In this document: in pieces, positions 38,485 to 43,951 of the stretch
Layout of the letters: every line of letters begins with the position of its first letter
Position numbering within the stretch: position 1 is the first letter of the stretch
Source: a bacterium BMS3Abin03
Lineage (GTDB): Bacteria > Bacteroidota > Ignavibacteria > Ignavibacteriales > Ignavibacteriaceae
Assembly (NCBI GenBank): GCA_022340715.1
Contig: JAJDNK010000098.1
Span: forward strand, 1 to 43,951
Length of the DNA: 43,951 nt
Direction: 5' to 3'
Translations under genes and position numbers: made by a program
Notes under the pieces: generated by a model
The model's input: only the letters and a program-made list of their open reading frames with translations
The model's database searches: none
What the model was told of the DNA's origin: nothing

Positions 38485-39735
38485 TTAAGCAACTTTTTTC
38501 AGTTTGCTTTCATCTGATTTTAAGATCACTTTAGTAAGTTTTTTCTCATCAAGTAATTCATTAGCAATTTTAAGTAGATCTTCGGCAGTTATTGCGTTTA
38601 CTTCTTCAAGAAATTCTTCAACAGTTATTATACGATTAAAATAAAGCAGAGAATTTGCCATCCGTATCATCCTGTTTGTTGTATTTTCAAGACTAAGCAA
38701 CGTACTACCTTTAATATATGCTTTAACTTTTTCAAGCTCTTTATCTTTAATCTTGATTTCTCTCAGTTTCTTGAATTCTTTAAGAACAATATCTAAAACT
38801 CTATTTGTTTGTTTTGTGTTTGTAGAATAATAAACGCCAAAAGCGGAAACATCAAAATAAGAATTCAGGAAAGAAGTAATCTGATATGTTATACCAAGTT
38901 TTTCCCGAACAGCAAGAAACAATCTTGAGCTGCTGCCTTCACCGAGTAAAGTTGAAAGAACCTTTAATTTATGTCTTTGTATATTATTAAATCCTGCCGT
39001 AGCTCTCCCGATTATTGTATGCACCTGGTTGAAATCGCGATCAAGAACAAGATCGTGAACTCTGTGTGAAACAAATCTTGTTCTGTTAGTTTTAATTCCT
39101 GCTTTTCTTTTGTTGATGTTCCTTTCAGCAAGCTGGACTAATTTATCATGATCAACTAAACCGGAAGCAGTAATTAATAACTTACCGGTGTTATACCTGC
39201 TTTTATGAAATTTCTGAAGTCCCTGCGAGTTGAATTTTTTAATGTTGTTTTCTTTACCGATTACTGGCATACTCAAACGGTTGCCGTCGAAAATTACTTC
39301 CTCGAATTTATCAAATATAAGTTCTTCGGGATTATCTTCAACATCTCTCAATTCATCAAGAATCACCCCTGCTTCTTTCCTGATGTGACTTTCCTTAAAC
39401 AACGGATTCTGAATCATATCTGATATAACATTGAAAGATCTCTGTAAATTTTCCGGCAATCCTTTTGTGTAATAGCAGGTATGTTCCTTTGAAGTAAAAG
39501 CATTCAGGTAACCACCATATGATTCTATTTCTTCGGAAATTCTTTTTGCAGAACGCCGTTTTGTACCTTTAAATAGCATATGCTCGATGAAATGGGAGAT
39601 TCCGTTATTAAGATTATTTTCATCTCTTGCTCCAACATTAAACCAAAATCCAAGCGAAAAAGATTTCACATGAGGAATATATTCGGACACTATGCGGGTA
39701 CCGTTAGAGAGTTTTGTGATTCTGAAATCGTTCAA
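38485..39735 (-). CDS. M16-family zinc metallopeptidase (processing-peptidase type)
   Basis: 416 residues. The inverted zinc motif HxxEH is HFIEH at 48-52; the third ligand is a glutamate in the KEAGVILDELRD stretch (about 121-130). The two-lobed layout matches bacterial homologues of mitochondrial processing peptidase beta. No signal peptide, so probably cytoplasmic or peripheral. The start is TTG (39733-39735); it fits the family N-terminus (NDFRITKLSNGTRIVSE), but I see no Shine-Dalgarno site. Probably first gene of the nuoGHI transcript. Confidence 0.93.
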   Translation of the reverse strand: MNDFRITKLSNGTRIVSEYIPHVKSFSLGFWFNVGARDENNLNNGISHFIEHMLFKGTKRRSAKRISEEIESYGGYLNAFTSKEHTCYYTKGLPENLQRSFNVISDMIQNPLFKESHIRKEAGVILDELRDVEDNPEELIFDKFEEVIFDGNRLSMPVIGKENNIKKFNSQGLQKFHKSRYNTGKLLITASGLVDHDKLVQLAERNINKRKAGIKTNRTRFVSHRVHDLVLDRDFNQVHTIIGRATAGFNNIQRHKLKVLSTLLGEGSSSRLFLAVREKLGITYQITSFLNSYFDVSAFGVYYSTNTKQTNRVLDIVLKEFKKLREIKIKDKELEKVKAYIKGSTLLSLENTTNRMIRMANSLLYFNRIITVEEFLEEVNAITAEDLLKIANELLDEKKLTKVILKSDESKLKKVA

Positions 39736-39771
39736 TACAGTAATATTTTTTAAGGTTATTTTTGGAAAACA

Positions 39772-39800
39772 AATATATAGAATGCCTTTCCGGCAATCAA
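39772..39800 (-). promoter_or_regulatory. Predicted promoter of the M16-nuoGHI operon
   Basis: On the minus strand, -35 TTGATT (39795-39800) and -10 TATATT (39772-39777) are 17 bases apart. The spacer holds a short inverted repeat TGCC-N5-GGCA that could be an operator or chance. The leader to the TTG start is about 30 bases. Confidence 0.6.
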
Positions 39801-39908
39801 GAAACTACTATTTACAATTAAATAGTTAAAAATTAAATGCATAAAAATCTGTGAGGACGGTGCTATCCCGATTAATCTCAATTCTAGTTTAACAGGAAAG
39901 TAAAATTT

Positions 39909-41135
39909 TCAGCTTGATGCAGCTTTCTCAGGATACTTTTCCAGATACTTTTGGTAAAAACTACCAATATTGTGATACGCTTTTTCAAGTATTTGTTCAT
40001 TTGGCAGAAAAACTACCCTGAAGTGGTGTGTACCGGGCTCCTGTCCGAAACCACTGCCGGGAACAACAACAACCCCGGTCTCTTTTATTAACTCAGCTAC
40101 AAAATGATTATCCGGCTGCTGCATTTCTAATTTTGGGAAAGCATAGAAAGCTCCTTCCGGTTTAACGCAGGAAATTCCCGGAATTGCATTTAACATTTCT
40201 ACAGTTATGTCTCTGCGTTTCGTAAGCTTTTTATTTGCTTCAACAAGATGAGATTGATCACCTTCGAGTGAAATCTTTATTCCATACTGTTCCGGATGAT
40301 TTGCAGAAAGGCGTGCACGTAAAATTTTATTTATTGATTCAATGTAATCTGAGAGAATTTCTTTCCTTCCACTCACAATTCCCCATCCAATTCTAAAACC
40401 GGGAACCATATAATTTTTTGAAAGTCCACCAAATGTTATACAGGAAACATCTTTATTTAAAGAAGCGATCGAAACGTGTTTCTTTCCGTCGAAAAGAAGC
40501 TTGTCATAAATTTCATCTGCAAAAATTACAAGATCATTTTCAAGTGCAAGTTCTATTATAGCATTCAGATTTTCCATAGTATATAATGAACCTGTAGGAT
40601 TATTCGGATTAATGAGAACAATCGCTTTTGTTTTATCGTTGATTTTGCTTTTGATATCTTCAATATCGGGCAGCCAGCCGTTTTCTTCATCCAAGTAATA
40701 GGGATTTTCCATCATCGAAAGCTTGCTTGCAATTGCAGTGTAAAGTGGGTAACCGGGAGTTGGAGTTAAAACATTCTCACCATCATTTACAAGCGCTGTT
40801 AAACATATATCGATTGCTTCACTTGCACCAGTTGTAACAAAAATATCATGAACATTGGTTATTCCTTTTCTATCTGCTTCTCTTTCAATTGCCTGAACAG
40901 CTTCTTTAATACCGGATGACGGTGCATAGCCATTCATATTTTTCATCATTGCATTATAAGTTGCTTTAATCAAATGTTCCGGCGGTTTAAAATCGTATAG
41001 GTTCGGATCACCAATATTAAGGTAAAGCATTTCCTTCCCGGTTTTAGCAACCTCATTGGCAAGTACTACAATATCTCTGACTGCGTAAGTAATATTGTCA
41101 GTTCTTATGGCAGGAGTTATTTTTTTAGAATTCAT
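39909..41135 (-). CDS. PLP-dependent aminotransferase, AlaA-like
   Basis: Fold-type I class I/II aminotransferase, 408 residues. N178 in PNNPTG, D207 and Y210 in FADEIYDK, the PLP lysine K240 in SKNYMVPGFRIGW, and R248 are in place. Layout and length resemble the E. coli alanine transaminase AlaA. It is divergent from lysC-lysA, so an amino-acid biosynthetic role is likely; substrate is not settled (alanine, aspartate or a lysine-pathway keto acid). ATG start with GGAG 6 bases upstream. Confidence 0.88.
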   Translation of the reverse strand: MNSKKITPAIRTDNITYAVRDIVVLANEVAKTGKEMLYLNIGDPNLYDFKPPEHLIKATYNAMMKNMNGYAPSSGIKEAVQAIEREADRKGITNVHDIFVTTGASEAIDICLTALVNDGENVLTPTPGYPLYTAIASKLSMMENPYYLDEENGWLPDIEDIKSKINDKTKAIVLINPNNPTGSLYTMENLNAIIELALENDLVIFADEIYDKLLFDGKKHVSIASLNKDVSCITFGGLSKNYMVPGFRIGWGIVSGRKEILSDYIESINKILRARLSANHPEQYGIKISLEGDQSHLVEANKKLTKRRDITVEMLNAIPGISCVKPEGAFYAFPKLEMQQPDNHFVAELIKETGVVVVPGSGFGQEPGTHHFRVVFLPNEQILEKAYHNIGSFYQKYLEKYPEKAASS

Positions 41136-41217
41136 TTTTTCTCCGGTTATTCGGATGACATAATTTTTAACTATATAAATTTAATTTAATTATTTGTGTT
41201 ATGCGATAGTAAATTAA

Positions 41218-41226
41218 AGTATAACA
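41218..41226 (-). promoter_or_regulatory. Candidate extended -10 promoter for the aminotransferase
   Basis: Minus-strand TGTTATACT: a TG-n extended element in front of TATACT (41218-41223). No good -35 is seen, as is common for extended -10 promoters. The leader would be about 75 bases. Confidence 0.4.
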
Positions 41227-41310
41227 GTAATGAATATAACTCTATCGATTATGCAACATAATTTTTATATTTCGCCGGTCTTTATTTCAGAATCAACAGG
41301 TTAGTAATTA

Positions 41311-42618
41311 ATGAAGATTTTAAAATTCGGAGGTACATCGGTTGGCAGTGCAGAACGTATGCAAGGCGTCGCAAATCTCATAAATAATGACGAACGAAAA
41401 ATTGTTGTTCTATCAGCTATGTCGGGTACTACAAATAATTTAGTTAAGATAACAGAATTTCTTTACAGTCAGAAAAAAGATAGTGCTAACAATTTAATCG
41501 ATCTGCTAGAAGAAAATTACAACAAAGTAATAAAAGAACTATATAGTAGACAGGAATTACTTCAGGAGGGTAAGGAACTGATCGAGTCGCATTTTAATTA
41601 CATCAGATCTTTTACACAGGATATTTTTACAATCCATGAAGAGAAAGCGATTCTTGCTCAAGGAGAGCTAATCTCGACTGCCCTTTTTCACATATACCTG
41701 AAAGAGCAGAATATAAAATCAGAACTTCTCCCCGCTCTTAACTTTATGCGCATCGACACGAATGGTGAACCCGATAATTATTACATAAAAGAAAACATTG
41801 AAAGAGAACTGGACAAGTTCCCGGATATAAATCTTTTTATAACACAAGGATATATTTGTAGAAATCTCTATGGCGAAGTTGATAACCTAAAACGCGGCGG
41901 AAGTGATTACTCTGCATCATTAATCGGCGCTGCAATCAATGCTGAAGAAATTCAGATATGGACTGACATAAGCGGTTTTCATAATAACGATCCGAGATAT
42001 GTTAGCAACACACACTCAATCCCGCAGCTTTCTTTTGATGAAGCTGCAGAGCTTGCTTACTTCGGTGCAAAAATTCTTCACCCTTCGAGTATACAACCGG
42101 CAAAGATGGCAAACATTCCTGTAAGACTTAAAAACACATTGAAACCAGACGATAAAGGGACTTTAATTTCCGGTAAGGCTGAAGGCGAAGGAATAAAAGC
42201 TGTTGCAGCAAAAGATCCTATAACTTCAATAAAGATTAAATCGGGAAGGATGCTGCTCGTTTATGGATTTTTAAGAAAAGTATTCGAAGTGTTCGAACGC
42301 TATAAAACTTCAATAGATATGATTACAACATCGGAAGTTGCTGTTTCTGTTACGATTGATGATACTACATACTTAAACGATATTGTTGAAGAACTTAAAC
42401 AATATGGAATAGTTGAAACCTCATCTGATCAAACTATTATTTGTATAGTTGGAGAAAATATTATAGAACAAAGAGGTTTTATCGATAAAATTTTTGATGC
42501 GCTGAAACATTTCAATATCAAGATGATCTCTTATGGAGGAAGTAGGCATAACATTTCGATACTTGTAGATTCTGCAGATAAAAAAGATGCTCTTATTTCA
42601 CTAAATGAGATTTTTTAA
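41311..42618 (+). CDS. lysC: Aspartate kinase
   Basis: First step of the aspartate-family pathway: L-aspartate plus ATP to aspartyl-phosphate. The N-terminal KFGGTSVGS (5-13) is the nucleotide-binding signature; LKRGGSDYSASLIGAA and WTDISGFHNNDPRYV belong to the catalytic domain. The C-terminal ~140 residues form two ACT domains, likely binding lysine and/or threonine for feedback control. No homoserine dehydrogenase domain is fused. The length of 435 is normal. ATG start; an AGG lies about 11 bases upstream. The 3' end touches lysA. Confidence 0.95.
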   Translation: MKILKFGGTSVGSAERMQGVANLINNDERKIVVLSAMSGTTNNLVKITEFLYSQKKDSANNLIDLLEENYNKVIKELYSRQELLQEGKELIESHFNYIRSFTQDIFTIHEEKAILAQGELISTALFHIYLKEQNIKSELLPALNFMRIDTNGEPDNYYIKENIERELDKFPDINLFITQGYICRNLYGEVDNLKRGGSDYSASLIGAAINAEEIQIWTDISGFHNNDPRYVSNTHSIPQLSFDEAAELAYFGAKILHPSSIQPAKMANIPVRLKNTLKPDDKGTLISGKAEGEGIKAVAAKDPITSIKIKSGRMLLVYGFLRKVFEVFERYKTSIDMITTSEVAVSVTIDDTTYLNDIVEELKQYGIVETSSDQTIICIVGENIIEQRGFIDKIFDALKHFNIKMISYGGSRHNISILVDSADKKDALISLNEIF

Positions 42619-42619
42619 A

Positions 42620-43774
42620 ATGTTTAATCCGGAACAGATCGAAAAATTTAAAAGGTTGAAAACACCATTCTATTATTATGATATTTCATTGCTCCAGAAA
42701 ACAATAGATGAACTAAAAAAAGAAGCAGATAAAAGAAATTATCAGATACATTATGCTGTAAAAGCAAATGCAAACGAAGGAATATTACAGATTATTAACG
42801 ATAATGGATTTGGTGCAGATTGCGTAAGTGGTAACGAGGTATCAAAATCAATAGAGGTTGGATTTGATAGTAATAAAATCGTGTTTGCCGGAGTTGGTAA
42901 ATCCGATGAAGAAATAAAAACCGGACTACAGCATGAAATTTTTTGTTTTAACGTGGAATCAATCCAGGAAATAGAAGTTATAAATTCAATTGCTGGTTCA
43001 ATGAATAAAACAGCACCAATTGCACTCAGAATAAATCCAAATATAAACCCGAAAACACATCACTACATTACAACAGGTCTTGAAGAGAATAAATTCGGAA
43101 TCAACTTTGATGATTTCGATCAGATACTTGGAAAGATCTCAAGTTATAAAAATCTTGTACTAACGGGACTGCATTTTCATATCGGTTCACAAGTTACTGA
43201 TCTTGAAGTGTACAAAAGTTTGTGTATTAGGATAAATGAATTGCAAAAGTGGTTTGTCGATCATAACATAGAAATCAAACATTTGAATGCCGGCGGTGGA
43301 CTTGGTGTTAATTATGAAAATCCGGATGAAAATCTTATCCCAGATTTTAAATCTTTCTTCCGTGTCTTCGAACAATTTCTTGAATTACAACCGGATCAGA
43401 TTCTTCACTTTGAAATAGGAAGAGCTGTTGTTGCACAATGCGGTTCATTAATTTCCAAAGTATTATTCATTAAAGAAGGTCTCAACACAAACTTTGCAAT
43501 TCTGGATGCCGGAATGACCGAACTTTTAAGACCGGCACTTTACCAGGCTTATCATAAAATTGAAAATCTTACTTCAATAGGAAAAGAAAAAAGATATGAT
43601 GTTGTAGGTCCGATTTGTGAATCTTCGGATACATTTGCGAAATCTTATATTCTGCCTGAAACAAAAAGAGGAGACTTGATCAGCCTCAGATCAACAGGTG
43701 CTTACGGAGAAGTAATGGCTTCACATTACAATTTACGCTCAGCTATCCAATCATATTTTTCAGATCAGCTATAA
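42620..43774 (+). CDS. lysA: Diaminopimelate decarboxylase
   Basis: Last step of lysine synthesis: meso-diaminopimelate to L-lysine and CO2. Fold-type III PLP enzyme. The PLP lysine is K48 in HYAVKAN; FHIGSQV, HLNAGGGLGVNY and GPICESSDTF (with the catalytic cysteine) follow. I chose the ATG at 42620 (384 residues), one base after the lysC stop. An in-frame ATG at 42605 lies inside lysC and has no ribosome site. Translational coupling with lysC is likely. Confidence 0.94.
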   Translation: MFNPEQIEKFKRLKTPFYYYDISLLQKTIDELKKEADKRNYQIHYAVKANANEGILQIINDNGFGADCVSGNEVSKSIEVGFDSNKIVFAGVGKSDEEIKTGLQHEIFCFNVESIQEIEVINSIAGSMNKTAPIALRINPNINPKTHHYITTGLEENKFGINFDDFDQILGKISSYKNLVLTGLHFHIGSQVTDLEVYKSLCIRINELQKWFVDHNIEIKHLNAGGGLGVNYENPDENLIPDFKSFFRVFEQFLELQPDQILHFEIGRAVVAQCGSLISKVLFIKEGLNTNFAILDAGMTELLRPALYQAYHKIENLTSIGKEKRYDVVGPICESSDTFAKSYILPETKRGDLISLRSTGAYGEVMASHYNLRSAIQSYFSDQL

Positions 43775-43796
43775 GATTAGGATTATTGTTTAAAAT

Positions 43797-43828
43797 AATT
43801 CCCGACGGATTTAATACCGCCGGGAATT
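43797..43828 (-). terminator. Hairpin between lysA and a convergent T9SS gene
   Basis: 12-bp inverted repeat with one mismatch (43797-43808 with 43817-43828) and an 8-base loop. On the minus strand an ATTATTTTAAA tract follows; on the plus strand no T-run follows. Most likely terminates the minus-strand gene and may also serve lysA. Confidence 0.65.
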
Positions 43829-43841
43829 ACGGAGATAAATT

Positions 43842-43951
43842 TTACCGGAGAAGAATCATTTTTTTAGTTTCTGCCAGATTACCAGCTTTCAATTGGTAAT
43901 AATAAACTCCACTTGCTAATGAAGAGCTACCGAACTGTACTTCATACTCAC
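43842..43951 (-). CDS. C-terminal end of a second T9SS cargo protein (partial)
   Basis: The last 36 residues of a protein entering from the right edge: EYEVQFGSSSLASGVYYYQL onward, ending ETKKMILLR and a TAA stop. LASGVYYYxLxAG...TKKMxLLR is the end of the type IX secretion (Por) sorting domain. The body of the protein is outside the window, so its function cannot be given. Confidence 0.85.
   Translation of the reverse strand, partial: EYEVQFGSSSLASGVYYYQLKAGNLAETKKMILLR

Noticed and set aside
39807..39826. A/T-only hairpin downstream of the aminotransferase gene
   Set aside because: 8-bp stem nearly without G-C pairs, 80 bases after the stop and next to a promoter; could be chance.
41136..41310. 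Possible lysine riboswitch or paired operator upstream of lysC
   Set aside because: The region is AT-rich and short; only a 6-bp inverted match (41204-41209 with 41242-41247) and a repeated TTATGC are visible, not enough to call a structure.
42605..42619. Upstream ATG start for lysA
   Set aside because: It overlaps the lysC coding end by 14 bases, lacks a ribosome site and adds residues not expected in the family; ATG at 42620 preferred.
1..43951. CRISPR arrays, insertion sequences, prophage or defence genes
   Set aside because: I looked for regularly spaced repeats, transposase motifs and compositional breaks and saw none; the window is core chromosome.

Overview
The window is an AT-rich bacterial chromosome segment. 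It is dominated by the core translation and transcription super-cluster: about 31.8 kb of genes, all on the minus strand. Two proteins end in the type IX secretion (Por) C-terminal sorting domain, one of them with the NYPNPFNP signature. Ribosomal proteins L5 and L17 carry charged tails, and most genes have clear GGAG-type Shine-Dalgarno sites. Together this points to the Bacteroidetes/Chlorobi/Ignavibacteriota group, most likely an Ignavibacteria-like organism. That placement is inference; no phylogeny was run.

Layout, read in transcription order on the minus strand from the right. A tRNA/secretion/beta block (31765 down to 19778) runs tRNA-Tyr, tRNA-Gly, tRNA-Thr, rpmG, tRNA-Trp, secE, nusG, rplK, rplA, rplJ, rplL, rpoB, rpoC and ends in a terminator at 19717-19755. 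A near-consensus promoter (TTGACT-17 bp-TATATT, 19653-19681) then starts the str genes rpsL, rpsG, fusA, tuf. After a hairpin these lead into the complete S10, spc and alpha gene sets: rpsJ, rplC, rplD, rplW, rplB, rpsS, rplV, rpsC, rplP, rpmC, rpsQ, rplN, rplX, rplE, rpsN, rpsH, rplF, rplR, tRNA-Gln, rpsE, rpmD, rplO, secY, map, infA, rpmJ, rpsM, rpsK, rpsD, rpoA, rplQ. A strong terminator follows rplQ, directly before the start codon of engB, which runs off the left edge. adk, often found between secY and map, is absent.

Right part (31.9-44 kb). Minus-strand genes encode a YifB/ComM-type AAA+ ATPase, a secreted T9SS cargo protein with a LamG-like region, and a partial complex I cluster (nuoG-nuoH-nuoI) preceded by an M16 zinc peptidase. 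A PLP aminotransferase of the AlaA type is divergent from a plus-strand lysine pair, lysC (aspartate kinase) and lysA (diaminopimelate decarboxylase). At the right edge is the C-terminal tail of a second T9SS cargo protein.

The points most worth a second look are: a tRNA-Gln gene inside the spc ribosomal-protein operon; a tRNA-Tyr with C instead of the near-universal U at position 8; an L33 whose fourth zinc cysteine is aspartate; repeated use of TTG start codons in highly expressed ribosomal genes; and the rplQ terminator abutting the engB start. I did not find a clearly new multigene system: no defence island, CRISPR array or mobile element is visible. No gene-free stretch exceeds 300 bases; the longest is the 242 bases between tRNA-Gly and tRNA-Tyr, which holds a terminator.
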